Shown: positions 27,287 to 36,457, counted from the first letter of the stretch. The stretch is DNA of 64,000 nt from Streptomyces sp. CB02414 (GCF_001905385.1 NZ_LIPF01000006.1:248001-312000); one strand, 5' to 3'. Notes: a model not told the origin generated them from the letters alone. Translations and numbers: made by a program.

Positions 27287-27368
27287 GGGGGAAATTCGTC
27301 CACTCAAGGTGCCGCACGGGGAAAAACTCGGGAACACCTTCGGGGCATCTGCTCCTAATCTTCCCGGT

Positions 27369-28025
27369 ATGGACTCGGCACTGCTTCTCTCCTTCCTCGC
27401 CCTGGACCTGCTGCTGGTGTGCGTGCCGGGCGCGGACTGGGCGTACGCCATCGCGGCGGGACTGCGCGAACGGTCGGTGACGTGGGCGGTGGGCGGCCTG
27501 GTCGCCGGGTACGCGCTGCACACGCTGCTGGCGGCGGCGGGGCTGGCGGTCCTGGTCGCCGGGTCGCCGGGGCTGCTCACGGTGCTGACGGTGGCGGGCG
27601 CGGCGTACCTGGTGTGGCTGGGGTGGGGGGTGCTGCGGCGGCCGGGCACTCCCGGTGCCGCGCGGGAGGAGGGGCCGGCCGGCGCGGAGGGTTCAGCCAC
27701 CGCGGAGGGCGGTTCCCGCGCCCGGGTCTTCCTGCGCGGTGCGACGATCAGCGGCCTCAATCCCAAGGGCCTGCTGCTCTACCTGTCCGTGCTGCCGCAG
27801 TTCCTGGTCACCCGGGGTGCGCACCTGCCGGTGCCCGTGCAGACTGTCGTCCTGGGGCTGCTGCACATGGCGTGCTGTGCCGCCGTGTACCTGACGGTGG
27901 GTCTCGCCGCCCGTGCCGTCCTGGGTGCCCGGCCGGCCGCCGCGCGTGCGGTCACCCGTACGTCGGGCGCCGCGATGCTGGGCATCGGCGCGTTCCTGCT
28001 GGTGCAGCGCCTGGCGCTGTCCTGA
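27369..28025 (+). CDS. LysE family amino-acid exporter
   Basis: The 218-aa inner-membrane protein has six hydrophobic segments. The LysE signature is at the start (LLLVCVPGADWAYAIAAGLRE) and at helix 4 (ATISGLNPKGLLLYLSVLPQF). It probably exports an amino acid or related compound, induced by the divergent Lrp protein. A basic/Glu-rich loop of about 30 residues divides the two halves. Confidence 0.88.
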   Translation: MDSALLLSFLALDLLLVCVPGADWAYAIAAGLRERSVTWAVGGLVAGYALHTLLAAAGLAVLVAGSPGLLTVLTVAGAAYLVWLGWGVLRRPGTPGAAREEGPAGAEGSATAEGGSRARVFLRGATISGLNPKGLLLYLSVLPQFLVTRGAHLPVPVQTVVLGLLHMACCAAVYLTVGLAARAVLGARPAAARAVTRTSGAAMLGIGAFLLVQRLALS

Positions 28026-28128
28026 TCCCGCCGGCCGCCCGGCGCCGGGGGAACAGCCGCCGTCCCGACCGGCGTTGACGTGGTACCGAGGAAGCGACCG
28101 ACGCCCGTACCCGCTGGAGGAGACCGGA

Positions 28129-28554
28129 ATGGCCCTGACTCGCGAAGAGCGTGAGAAGTTCCTGGCCGAGCCCCACATCGCCGCGCTCGCGGTGGACGCC
28201 GGAGCGGGCCGCGCACCGCTGACCGTGCCGATCTGGTACCAGTACGAGCCCGGCGGCGACGTCTGGATCATGACCGGACTGGACAGCCGCAAGAACCAAC
28301 TGATCAAGGCGGCCGGGCGGTTCTCGCTGATGGTCGACCGGCTGGAGCCCACCATCCGGTACGTGTCGGTGGAGGGGCCGGTCGTCGGGACGGTCACCGC
28401 CACGGACGAGGACCTGCGGGAGGTCTCCGCCCGCTACCTCCCGGCCGACAAGGTCGACGGCTACGTCGCCTTCGCCTCCGCCAACCACGGCGACCAGGTC
28501 GTCGTCCGGATGCGTCCCGAGCGGTGGGTGTCCTCGGACCTCGGCTCGGTCTGA
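28129..28554 (+). CDS. PNPOx-fold (pyridoxamine 5'-phosphate oxidase-like) protein, possibly F420- or FMN-binding
   Basis: The 141-aa split-barrel protein has HIAALAVDAGAGRAPLTVPIWY, then WIMTGLDSRKNQLIKAAGRFSL. Such TIGR-type proteins bind FMN, F420 or haem. The lysine/arginine pair in SRKNQLIK may contact a phosphate. GGAGGAG lies just before ATG 28129. It starts 104 bp after lysE and ends 20 bp before the next gene, so the pair 28129-29261 is likely one unit. Confidence 0.8.
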   Translation: MALTREEREKFLAEPHIAALAVDAGAGRAPLTVPIWYQYEPGGDVWIMTGLDSRKNQLIKAAGRFSLMVDRLEPTIRYVSVEGPVVGTVTATDEDLREVSARYLPADKVDGYVAFASANHGDQVVVRMRPERWVSSDLGSV

Positions 28555-28574
28555 GCGCACGTGACAATCGGGGC

Positions 28575-29261
28575 ATGGATACCGAGCCGACCGATCTCCA
28601 CGAGCTGCTGAGGTCACTGCGGGTGTGGGACCCCGCGGTCACCGAACTGCCGCCCCTCGACCCGGCCGACGCGCCCGGCGACCCACTGGACCTGTTCACG
28701 AGGTGGTTCGCCGAGGCGGTGGCGGCCGGGCAGCGCGAACCGCACACCGTGTCGCTGGCGACCGCGGACGCGGAGGGGCTGCCGGACGTGCGGATCGTCA
28801 TGCTGCACGGGGCCGACGAGGACGGCTGGTCCTTCGCCACGCACGCCGGCAGCCGCAAGGGCCGGCACCTCGCGGCCCGCCCGTACGCCGCGCTCGTCTT
28901 CCACTGGCCGGTGCTGGGCCGCCAGGTGCGGGTGCGCGGCCCGGTCACCGTCGCGCCGGCCGAGGAGGCGCGGGCCGACCTGCACGCGCGGTCGGCCGGC
29001 GCCCTGGCCGCCGCGCTCACCGGGCGGCAGAGCGAGGACCTGGGGTCGTTGGAGGAACTGGCCCGAGCCTCCGAGGCGGCCTGGGAACGGGCCGGCCGCG
29101 AGCCGGACGCCCCGGCCCCGTCCTGGACGCTGTACCGGCTCCTCCCCGACGAGGTGGAGTTCTTCCAGGGCGACCCCCACCGCCGCCACGTACGGCTCGC
29201 CTACCGGCGGACGGAGGACACCGGGCGCACCACCTGGCGCACGGGCCTGCTCTGGCCCTGA
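28575..29261 (+). CDS. Divergent pyridoxamine 5'-phosphate oxidase-like protein
   Basis: The 228-aa protein resembles PdxH in length and order: DPLDLFTRWFAEAVAAGQREP, VRIVMLHGADEDGWSFATHAGSRKG and the C-terminal RLLPDEVEFFQGDPHRRH (PdxH has EFWQG). The true pdxH is at 59.5 kb, so this is a paralogue with a changed active site and maybe a new substrate. It ends before a tandem-repeat region. Confidence 0.8.
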   Translation: MDTEPTDLHELLRSLRVWDPAVTELPPLDPADAPGDPLDLFTRWFAEAVAAGQREPHTVSLATADAEGLPDVRIVMLHGADEDGWSFATHAGSRKGRHLAARPYAALVFHWPVLGRQVRVRGPVTVAPAEEARADLHARSAGALAAALTGRQSEDLGSLEELARASEAAWERAGREPDAPAPSWTLYRLLPDEVEFFQGDPHRRHVRLAYRRTEDTGRTTWRTGLLWP

Positions 29262-29386
29262 CGGGCGGCCACGGCCACTGCCCGCCGGGGACGCCCGTCA
29301 GCGGCGGGCGGGGACGGGAACAGCCCTCGGACACGCCCGCCTGCGGCGGCAACCGCGCACCTCACCTGCCGCACACACCCGCGCTG

Positions 29387-29766
29387 CCCCGCGCAACGCG
29401 CCGCCCACCGGGCGAAGCAGGCGTCCGCAGCGGTCAGCGCGCCCCCGGCGGGGCCGGCACAGCCCCGCACACGCCCGCCGACCACGGCAAGCACACACCG
29501 GCCTGCACGCCAACGGCACCCCCCCGCCGACCACACCCACCCACACCCCCCGCGCAACGCGCCGCCCACCGGGCGAAGCAGGCGTCCGCAGCGGTCAGCG
29601 CGCCCCCGGCGGGGCCGGCACAGCCCCGCACACGCCCGCCGACCACGGCAAGCACACACCGGCCTGCACGCCAACGGCACCCCCCCCCCGCCGACCACAC
29701 CCACCCACACCCCCCGCGCAACGCCGCCCACCGGGCGAAGCAGGCGTCCGCAGCGGTCAGCGCGCA
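29387..29766. repeat. 161-164 bp tandem repeat, about 2.3 copies
   Basis: Copies begin at 29387, 29548 and 29712 (each CCCCGCGCAACGC). Unit 1 is 161 bp. Unit 2 is 164 bp because a C-run grew from 7 to 10. Unit 3 has a 2-base loss and diverges near 29766. Open frames across it are low-complexity (Ala/Arg/Pro or Cys/Gly) and change between copies, so it is non-coding. The gene-free stretch 29262-29804 holds this repeat. It also has a short ACGGGCG/CGCCCGT hairpin after the upstream gene, near 29262-29298. Confidence 0.85.
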
Positions 29767-29804
29767 CCCGCGGGCGGGAACGGCCGCGCACCCGCGCTCG
29801 GCGC

Positions 29805-30419
29805 TCAGCACCGCCCGCGCGGCGGGGCCGGCTCCTTGTCCGTCGCCAGCCGGGCGTGCAGGTGGGCGTCGCGGAACGCGTCGTGCCGGCCGGCCTCGAA
29901 CATCGCGCCGCGCAGCGTGCCCTCGGGGGCGTACCCGCATCGTTCGGCGACGCGGCAGGAGGCATCGTGGCCCAGCGCGTGGCCCAGTTCCAGGCGGTGC
30001 AGGCCGAGTTCCGCGAAGGCCCAGCGTGAGGCGAGGAGCAGGGCGCGGGTGGCGACGCCCCGGCCGCGGGCCTCGGGGAGCACCCAGTAGCCGACCCGCG
30101 CCAGCCTCAGCGGCAGGTTGATCTCGTTGACGCCGATGTGGCCCAGCGTCGTACCGCTCTCCCCGTCCGTGATCCGGAACGACGCGGCCCTGCCCTCCCC
30201 GGCCTCCTGGGCCCGTGCGCGCAGCGACTCGCGGGCGCCGGCGAGGTCGGTCCACAGCTTGAGCGGGGTGTTCCAGCGCTGGAACTCGGGGTCCAGGCAG
30301 CCGCGCAGCCAGCTCTCCGCGTCGGCGTCGGACCCGGCGTCCCAGGGACCCAGGTGCAGCCCGTGTCCGCGGGGTTGGGTCAGAGAGGGGAGCAGGGTGG
30401 GCATACGTGTGGAGGCCAT
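29805..30419 (-). CDS. GNAT acetyltransferase, RimJ-like
   Basis: The 204-aa cytoplasmic protein has the GNAT acetyl-CoA motif RVGYWVLPEARGRGVATRALL, followed by FAELGLHRLELGHALGHDASCRVAERCGYAPEG. This is the RimJ/RimL arrangement for N-terminal or small-molecule acetylation. ATG 30419 is used; ATG 30404 also fits and neither has a clear ribosome site. Its 3' end borders the tandem repeat. Confidence 0.87.
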   Translation of the reverse strand: MASTRMPTLLPSLTQPRGHGLHLGPWDAGSDADAESWLRGCLDPEFQRWNTPLKLWTDLAGARESLRARAQEAGEGRAASFRITDGESGTTLGHIGVNEINLPLRLARVGYWVLPEARGRGVATRALLLASRWAFAELGLHRLELGHALGHDASCRVAERCGYAPEGTLRGAMFEAGRHDAFRDAHLHARLATDKEPAPPRGRC

Positions 30420-30488
30420 CGGGCCATTGAAGCCGACCCGTCGCGGTCGTGACCGTTCCGCAACCGATTCCGGTCTTGACCGAGACCC

Positions 30489-30506
30489 ATCAAGCCGAGC
30501 CTTGAT
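30489..30506. promoter_or_regulatory. Inverted repeat ATCAAG-N6-CTTGAT before the monooxygenase
   Basis: Perfect 6-bp arms (30489-30494, 30501-30506) lie 12 bp from ATG 30519, in the 99-bp divergent gap. It is a good size for a TetR- or GntR-type operator. No adjacent regulator of that kind is seen. Confidence 0.4.
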
Positions 30507-30518
30507 TACGCTCGCGGC

Positions 30519-31727
30519 ATGGCCGACTCCACAGCGTCCGCTCAGCCGCAGCCCGCCCACCCCGCGGAGCGCCCCGTGTACGTCATCGGCGCAGGGCCCG
30601 GCGGCCTCGCCGTCGCCCACGCGCTGCGCGCCCGCGGCATACGGGCCGTCGTCCTGGAGCGCGCCGACCACGTCGGAGCCTCCTGGCGGCACCACTACGA
30701 CCGGCTGCGCCTGCACACCACCCGCCGCCTGTCGGCGCTGCCCGGCCTGCCGATGCCGCGCCGCTTCGGGCGGTGGGTCGCCCGGGACGACGTGGTGCGG
30801 TATCTGGAGAAGTACGCCGAGGTCCACCAGCTGGAGATCGTCACCGGCGTCGAGGTCTTCCGTGTCGAGCGCGCGCCCGACGGCGCCGGCTGGACGCTGC
30901 ACGCCTCCGGGGGCCGCGAGCTGACCGGCGCCGCGGTGGTGGTCGCCACCGGCTACAACCACACCCCGCGCGTGCCGGACTGGCCCGGGCGTCAGACGTA
31001 CACCGGCGAGTTCCGGCACGCCGCCGAGTACCGGAACGCCGCCCCCTACGCGGGCCGCGACGTCCTGGTCGTCGGCGTCGGCAACACGGGCGCCGAGATC
31101 GCCGTGGACCTGGTGGAGGGCGGGGCCGGCCGGGTCCGGCTGTCCGTGCGCACCGCGCCGCACATCGTCCGCCGCTCCACCGCGGGCTGGCCCGCCCAGT
31201 ACAACGGCGTCCTGGCCCGCCGCCTGCCCGCCCGTCTCGTGGACCGGCTCGCCCGGCCGCTGGCCCGGATCAGCACGCCCGACCTGTCGGCGCACGGGCT
31301 GCCCCGCCCGGAGACCGGCCTGCTCACCCGGGCCGCCGAGGGCGCGATACCGGTGCAGGACGTCGGTCTGATCGACGCGGTGCGCAAGGGGCGGGTGGAG
31401 GTCGTGGCCGCCGTGGAGGGCTTCGAGGACGGCAAGGTGGCCCTCGCCGACGGCACCCGCACCGCCCCGGACGCGGTGATCGCCGCCACCGGCTACCGCC
31501 GGGGACTGGAGGGCCTGGTCGGCCACCTTGGCGTGCTCGACGCGCACGGCAGACCGACCGTACGGGGCGCCCGCAGCCGGCCGGACGCCCCCGGCCTGTA
31601 CTTCACCGGCTTCACCAACCCGATCAGCGGCATGCTCCGCGAGCTGGGCCTCGACGCCGGCCGCATCGCCGGGGCGGTGGCGAAGAGGGAGGCGGGGCGG
31701 GTGTCACGGCTGCCGGGCAGACCCTAG
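30519..31727 (+). CDS. Flavin-dependent monooxygenase (FMO/CzcO-like)
   Basis: The 402-aa protein has the FAD Rossmann motif VYVIGAGPGGLAVAHALR at about 19-36, the NADPH motif VLVVGVGNTGAEIAVDL near 185-200 and ATGYNHTPRVPDW, the usual family link. It probably hydroxylates or oxygenates a small molecule with NADPH and O2. It overlaps the 3' end of the convergent MFS gene by 4 bp. Confidence 0.88.
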   Translation: MADSTASAQPQPAHPAERPVYVIGAGPGGLAVAHALRARGIRAVVLERADHVGASWRHHYDRLRLHTTRRLSALPGLPMPRRFGRWVARDDVVRYLEKYAEVHQLEIVTGVEVFRVERAPDGAGWTLHASGGRELTGAAVVVATGYNHTPRVPDWPGRQTYTGEFRHAAEYRNAAPYAGRDVLVVGVGNTGAEIAVDLVEGGAGRVRLSVRTAPHIVRRSTAGWPAQYNGVLARRLPARLVDRLARPLARISTPDLSAHGLPRPETGLLTRAAEGAIPVQDVGLIDAVRKGRVEVVAAVEGFEDGKVALADGTRTAPDAVIAATGYRRGLEGLVGHLGVLDAHGRPTVRGARSRPDAPGLYFTGFTNPISGMLRELGLDAGRIAGAVAKREAGRVSRLPGRP

Positions 31728-33043
31728 GCGGTGCCGCCGGGCGCCGCGGCCGGACGGCGCCGGATCACCAGGGCCATCAGGGCCGCCGCCGCGCACAGGG
31801 CGCCGGAGGCGACCCAGACGACGTCGTAGGAGCCGAACTCGTCGCGGGCGACGCCGCCGAGGAAGGCGACGAGGGCGGCGCCGACCTGGTGGGAGGCGAG
31901 GACCCAGCCGAAGACGATGGCGCTGTCCTCGCCGTACTGCTCGCGGCACAGGGCGAGGGTGGGCGGGACGGTGGCGACCCAGTCGAGGCCGTAGAAGACG
32001 ATGAAGAAGACCATCGGGGGGTGGACGCTGGGCGCGAGGAGGAGGGGGAGGAAGAGGAGGGAGATGCCGCGCAGGGCGTAGTAGACGGCGAGCAGGCGGC
32101 GCGGTTCGAAGCGGTCGGTGAACCAGCCGGAGGCGACGGTGCCGATCACGTCGAAGATCCCGATGACGGCGAGCAGCGCGGAGGCGGTCGTCAGCGGCAT
32201 GTGGTGGTCGTGGGCGGCGGGGATGAAGTGGGTCTGGATCAGGCCGTTGGTGGAGGCGCCGCAGATCGCGAAGGTGCCGGCGAGCAGCCAGAACGGGCCG
32301 GTGCGGGCGGCGGAGAAGAGGACCGTGAGGGCGCGGCGGGCGGCGCCCGGCACGGGGGCGGGCTTGGGAACGAACTCCTTGGAGCCGTACGGCTCGATGC
32401 CCACGTCGGCGGGGTGGTCGTGCAGGAGGAGCCAGACGAAGGGGACGACGGCGAGGGCGGCCAGGGCGACCGTGACGGCGGCGGGGCGCCAGTCGTACGT
32501 CTCGACGATCCAGGACAGCAGCGGCAGGAAGATCAGTTGCCCGGAGGCGGAGGCGGCGGTGAGGACGCCGGTGACCAGGCCCCGGCGTTCGGTGAACCAG
32601 CGGTTGGTGACGGTGGCGGCGAAGGCCAGCGCCATGGAGCCGGAGCCGAGGCCCACCAGCAGGCCCCAGCAGAGGATCAGCTGCCACGCCGACTCCATCC
32701 AGACCGTCGCGCCCGAGCCGAGGGCGATCACGGTCAGGGCGGCGGCGACCACGCGGCGGATGCCGAAGCGGTCCATGAGCGCGGCGGCGAAGGGCGCGGT
32801 CAGCCCGTAGAGCGCGAGGTTGACGGAGACGGCGGCGCCGATCGTGCCGCGCGACCAGCCGAAGTCCTGGTGGAGCGGGTCGATGAGGATGCCCGGCAGG
32901 GAGCGGAAGGCGGCCGCGCCGATGATCGTCACGAAGGTGACGGCGGCGACCCACCAGGCGCGGTGCACACGGGGGCGGCGGCGCGGGCGGTCGGGCTCCG
33001 GCTGGTGTACGGCTGCTGCGGCGTCGTCGGTTGTCTGGGTCAC
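31724..33043 (-). CDS. MFS transporter
   Basis: The 439-aa protein has 12 predicted helices. The N-terminal half has FGWSRGTIGAAVSVNLALYGLTAPFAAALMDRFG and the second half DVIGTVASGWFTDRFEPRRLL, the paired MFS loop motif. The pattern is like monocarboxylate/oxalate-type importers, but the substrate is open. GTG 33043 is used. It is divergent from the AraC gene by 71 bp, and that protein may regulate it. Confidence 0.88.
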   Translation of the reverse strand: MTQTTDDAAAAVHQPEPDRPRRRPRVHRAWWVAAVTFVTIIGAAAFRSLPGILIDPLHQDFGWSRGTIGAAVSVNLALYGLTAPFAAALMDRFGIRRVVAAALTVIALGSGATVWMESAWQLILCWGLLVGLGSGSMALAFAATVTNRWFTERRGLVTGVLTAASASGQLIFLPLLSWIVETYDWRPAAVTVALAALAVVPFVWLLLHDHPADVGIEPYGSKEFVPKPAPVPGAARRALTVLFSAARTGPFWLLAGTFAICGASTNGLIQTHFIPAAHDHHMPLTTASALLAVIGIFDVIGTVASGWFTDRFEPRRLLAVYYALRGISLLFLPLLLAPSVHPPMVFFIVFYGLDWVATVPPTLALCREQYGEDSAIVFGWVLASHQVGAALVAFLGGVARDEFGSYDVVWVASGALCAAAALMALVIRRRPAAAPGGTA

Positions 33044-33114
33044 GTCATTGAGCTTCGGGGACGGGTCCCGGCCGATCGAGTGGCCCGAAGGACAGCATTC
33101 GCTAGGATCGGGCC

Positions 33115-34140
33115 ATGGCGTCCGACCGTACGTCCCCAGCCCTCCCCGCCCCCAGGCCGCACCGCGTCGTCGTGCTCGCCCTCGACGGCCTGCTCCCCTT
33201 CGAACTGGGCATCCCGCAGCGGATCTTCAGACTCGCGCGCGACGAGCGGCGGCGCCGCCTGTACGAGGTCGTCACCTGCTCCGTCCGCCCGCCCGGGCCC
33301 GTCGAGACAGACGCGGACTTCGCGATCATGGTGGAGAACGGCCCCGAGGCCCTGGCCACCGCCGACACGGTCGTCGTCCCGGCCTCCTACGAGCTCGGCC
33401 CGGTCCACGACGAGGGCGTGCTGACTCAGGAGCTGGCCGCAGCGCTCGCCCATGTCCGGCCCGGCACCCGGCTCGTGGCGATCTGCACGGGCGGGTACGT
33501 CCTGGCCGCCGCCGGCTTCCTCGACGGGCGCCCGGCGACCACGCACTGGGCCTCCGCCGAGCACTTCCAGCGGCTCTTCCCCAAGGTGCGGGTGGACGCC
33601 GACGTGCTGTTCGTCGACGACGGCGACGTCCTCACCTCGGCCGGCGTCGCGGCCGGCATCGACCTGTGCGTGCACATCGTGCGCCGGGACCACGGCACGG
33701 CGGTCGCCAACGAGGTGGCCCGCCGCACGGTCGTACCGCCGCACCGCGACGGCGGGCAGGCGCAGTACATCGAGCGGCCGGTGCCCGATCCGCAGCAGTC
33801 CTCCACGACAGGCGCCCGCGCCTGGGCACTCGCCCGCCTCCAGGAGCCGATCCAGCTGCGGGACATGGCCGCGCAGGAGTCGATGTCGGTGCGCACCTTC
33901 ACCCGCCGCTTCCGCGAGGAGGTCGGCGTCAGTCCGGGTCAGTGGCTCACCGGACAGCGCGTCGAACGGGCCCGGCACCTGCTGGAGTCCACCGCCCTCT
34001 CCGTCGACCAGGTGGCCCACGACGCGGGCTTCGGTACGGCCCAGTCGATGCGGCAGCATCTGCAGGCGGCGCTCGGGGTCACCCCGACCGCGTACCGGCG
34101 GACCTTCCGGCCCGACTTGTCCACAGCCTGTGGAGAGTGA
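33115..34140 (+). CDS. GlxA-type transcriptional regulator (DJ-1/PfpI-like domain + AraC HTH)
   Basis: The 341-aa protein has an N-terminal DJ-1-like fold with LVAICTGGYVLAAAG, where the Cys sits at the nucleophile elbow. The AraC double helix-turn-helix covers about 245-335 (ESMSVRTFTRRFREEVGVSPGQW and LSVDQVAHDAGFGTAQSMRQHL). Family members sense small molecules. It faces the MFS gene across a short divergent region. Confidence 0.9.
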   Translation: MASDRTSPALPAPRPHRVVVLALDGLLPFELGIPQRIFRLARDERRRRLYEVVTCSVRPPGPVETDADFAIMVENGPEALATADTVVVPASYELGPVHDEGVLTQELAAALAHVRPGTRLVAICTGGYVLAAAGFLDGRPATTHWASAEHFQRLFPKVRVDADVLFVDDGDVLTSAGVAAGIDLCVHIVRRDHGTAVANEVARRTVVPPHRDGGQAQYIERPVPDPQQSSTTGARAWALARLQEPIQLRDMAAQESMSVRTFTRRFREEVGVSPGQWLTGQRVERARHLLESTALSVDQVAHDAGFGTAQSMRQHLQAALGVTPTAYRRTFRPDLSTACGE

Positions 34141-34285
34141 GGGGCGGCGGACGGAACTCGTCGGCCGGCGGCGCGGCGCCGACCGCCCCGAGCATGGCAT
34201 CGCGCGCCGCCACCCGACTCCGGCGCTCCCGCCCGGCTCCCGTCGCCCCCGAGGGAACCGCCGCCGAAACACGACCCACACTCGT

Positions 34286-34310
34286 CGAGGGCTCCGTCAC
34301 CGAGCCCTCG
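34286..34310. terminator. Hairpin in the convergent gap after the AraC-type gene
   Basis: The stem CGAGGGCTC (34286-34294) pairs with GAGCCCTCG (34302-34310), loop 7 nt. The 364-bp gap 34141-34504 lies between convergent genes and holds no supported gene. The stretch 34370-34430 has a lower GC content. Confidence 0.5.
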
Positions 34311-34504
34311 TCGTCCCCTCGCGGCGAATCGTCGCCTACAAGCGTGAGGAAACGGTCACGATCCGTCAACCGGCAGCGGACTGTTCATCACTTACACCCG
34401 GTTTGTACGGGACGCGCACGGAAGCACACACCGGCGCACTGCCGCACCGGCCCCGCGAATGACGGGCTCCGCGCACCGGGCGCCTCCGCGTCCCGCGCCG
34501 GCCG

Positions 34505-34996
34505 CTACACCACCTCGTACGCGTACCCCTCGTACGCGACCGCGCCGTCACCGCCGTCGCAGGTAGGCGCGGTGTCCTCCGGCCCGGCGCAGCGGTCCAG
34601 TTCGCACCAGATGCGCTTGCCCGTACCCTCGCGGCTCCAACCCCAGCGGTCGGCGAGGCCGTCGACCAGGGCGAGACCCCGGCCGCCCGTCTCCTCGCCG
34701 TCCACGCAGCGGGGCACCGGGGCCCGGTCGCTCGCGTCGTCCACCTCGAGGCGGACGGTGGCCTCCCCGGCCTCCTCCGTCACCGCTCCCGGGAGCACCA
34801 GCCGCAGTACGGCCGAACGGCCGGTGTGCACCACGGCGTTGGTGACGAGCTCGGAGACGAGGAGCACCAGCGTCTCGGCGAGTGGTTCGTCGGCCTGTAT
34901 CCCGGACCCGGCGAGCCGTGAGCGCGCCCACCGCCGGGCCCGCCCCACTTCCGAGGGGTCGGGCCGGACCTCCAGCTGCACTTGAAGCACCTGCAC
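34505..34996 (-). CDS. HATPase anti-sigma-like kinase (RsbW/SpoIIAB type)
   Basis: The 163-aa protein has the GHKL ATPase N-box LVSELVTNAVVH and the G-box region GRGLALVDGLADRWGW, then GTGKRIWCEL. Streptomyces carries many such proteins that bind or phosphorylate STAS antagonists and hold sigma factors. GTG 34996 starts 4 bases below the stop of a small upstream ORF. A STAS protein is encoded 1.5 kb away on the same strand, so the two may be partners. Confidence 0.87.
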   Translation of the reverse strand: MQVLQVQLEVRPDPSEVGRARRWARSRLAGSGIQADEPLAETLVLLVSELVTNAVVHTGRSAVLRLVLPGAVTEEAGEATVRLEVDDASDRAPVPRCVDGEETGGRGLALVDGLADRWGWSREGTGKRIWCELDRCAGPEDTAPTCDGGDGAVAYEGYAYEVV

Positions 34997-34999
34997 CGC

Positions 35000-35281
35000 T
35001 CACACCATCCGAACCGGCGGACACAAAGGCTCGCGCCTCATGAGGGCCACGATCGTAGCCATTCTCTGCATGGCCAGAACAACGGCCGGGCGGGGATCAC
35101 GGAACGTGAATCCCTTGCGGGACAGCATGGTTGACGTACAGTCACGCCAACAAGCGCTTCGGGCATATTCCAGCGCGAAGGAGTACCCCTGCGGCATACT
35201 GTGCGACGCCCGCTCCGGGGAGTCGAACAGGCGGCGGCCGACGGCCGTTCCACCACACTCGGCGCTCAGGACCACTCGCAT
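35000..35281 (-). CDS. Possible small protein upstream of the anti-sigma-like gene
   Basis: This 93-aa frame begins MRVVLSAECGGTAVG and ends 4 bases before the HATPase start. About 75% of third positions are G or C, below the usual level for this genome but above second positions. No domain is recognised and the ribosome site is weak. It may instead be the HATPase gene's leader. Low confidence. Confidence 0.35.
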   Translation of the reverse strand: MRVVLSAECGGTAVGRRLFDSPERASHSMPQGYSFALEYARSACWRDCTSTMLSRKGFTFRDPRPAVVLAMQRMATIVALMRREPLCPPVRMV

Positions 35282-35448
35282 CCCACACAAGGTACCGGAG
35301 TGTGGCGCCGACTCCGGGCCGTGACGGGTCACACGGCGGACACAACCCGGTATCAACGCTCCGTGACGCCGCCGTGCCACGATCCGTGACATCCCGCGCG
35401 GGGACGGAGTGCGGAGACAGGTGGAGACGGCCGGCGGCGCGCGGCGCG

Positions 35449-35961
35449 CTACTCCGGGACGGTGAAGTAGCGGGCGAAGGCCGGGACGATCTCCGCCTCC
35501 CCCACCCTGCCGTCGCCGTCCGTGTCGAGGGCGGCGGCGACCGACCGCGCGGTCTCCTCCGGCACGCCGAGCACGGTGAGGACCCGCGCGACGTCCTCGA
35601 CGCCGACCGCTCCGTCGCCGTCGGTGCCGGCGACGTCCAGGGCCGCGTGCAGGAAGGGGCGGGCGATCTCGGCGAACCGGTCCGGGTTGTCCCGCAGCCG
35701 CTTGACCGCCGCCGTGACGAACTCCTCACGGGTGATGCGCTGGTCGCCGTCCCGGTCGGCGATGCCCGCCATGCCCTGCCAGAGCGCCTCCGCGCCGCCG
35801 TACAGGGACTGCCCCCGCTCGGAACGGGCGGCGGTGCCGAACTCGGCGAGCAGCGCCTTGGCCGCCGCGTTGAAGTCCGCACGGTCGATGTAACCGTTGC
35901 CGTCCTGGTCGAAGGTGGCGAAGCGTGCGGCGATCCTGCGCTCGTACTCGCTGTTGACCAT
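35449..35961 (-). CDS. EF-hand calcium-binding protein (calerythrin/CabD type)
   Basis: The 170-aa cytoplasmic protein has four EF-hand loops: DQDGNGYIDRADF, DRDGDQRITREEF, TDGDGAVGVEDV and DTDGDGRVGEAEI. The first, second and fourth keep the usual acidic ligands; the third has Val-Gly where Ile/Glu are common, so its affinity may be lower. Calerythrin-like proteins such as S. coelicolor CabD buffer or sense Ca2+. ATG 35961 follows GGAGAG. It lies between the STAS and HATPase genes on the same strand. Confidence 0.92.
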   Translation of the reverse strand: MVNSEYERRIAARFATFDQDGNGYIDRADFNAAAKALLAEFGTAARSERGQSLYGGAEALWQGMAGIADRDGDQRITREEFVTAAVKRLRDNPDRFAEIARPFLHAALDVAGTDGDGAVGVEDVARVLTVLGVPEETARSVAAALDTDGDGRVGEAEIVPAFARYFTVPE

Positions 35962-36076
35962 GGTTCTCTCCGGCCGCCTCACGTCGGTGTCGGTGGTCTG
36001 CGTCTCGCTCGGAGAGTACGACGCCGGCCGCGGCCGCGGGCGGCATACGGGCCGACGGGCCGGGCGGGTGCGCGGT

Positions 36077-36457
36077 TCAGGCGGACAGCGGGCGGGGCCT
36101 GTCGCCGGTCGCCGAGGCGAGGTCGGGATGGACGTCGAAGAGGCGGCGCACCCCGAGCGCGCCGAGAACGCGGTTGACGTGGGAGCCGTCGACGGCTCCC
36201 TGGGCGGGCAGTATCAGGCGCAGCCGCCCCTGGCAGGAGCGGATGAGCCGCCGGGACGCGATGAGCACACCGACCCCGCTGGAATCGCAGAACAGGACCT
36301 CGGAGAGGTCCAGGACGAGACTGTGCCGCCCCTCGGCCACCTCGTCGTGTACCCGCTGCCGCAGCACCGGTGACGTCACCAGGTCCAGTTCACCCGACAC
36401 CTGGAGCACGGCCCATTCGCCCTGCTCGCCGCCGGTCACATTGAACGTCACCACCAT
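36077..36457 (-). CDS. STAS anti-sigma factor antagonist
   Basis: The 126-aa protein has the STAS core VLQVSGELDLVTSPVLRQRV and the phosphorylation site motif LFCDSSGVGVLI, with the target Ser in DSSG. The start is uncertain: AAGGG fits GTG 36451 or 36454 best, ATG 36457 is chosen and ATG 36478 is the longest. Antagonists free a sigma factor by binding its HATPase anti-sigma. It is divergent from the sigma gene at 36815. Confidence 0.88.
   Translation of the reverse strand: MVVTFNVTGGEQGEWAVLQVSGELDLVTSPVLRQRVHDEVAEGRHSLVLDLSEVLFCDSSGVGVLIASRRLIRSCQGRLRLILPAQGAVDGSHVNRVLGALGVRRLFDVHPDLASATGDRPRPLSA

Noticed and set aside
29387..29766. CRISPR array
   Set aside because: Units are 161-164 bp, adjoining, with no unique spacers and no cas genes.
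29201..29965. Minus-strand frame through the tandem repeat
   Set aside because: The residues change between repeat copies because of length changes, and the frame overlaps two real genes.
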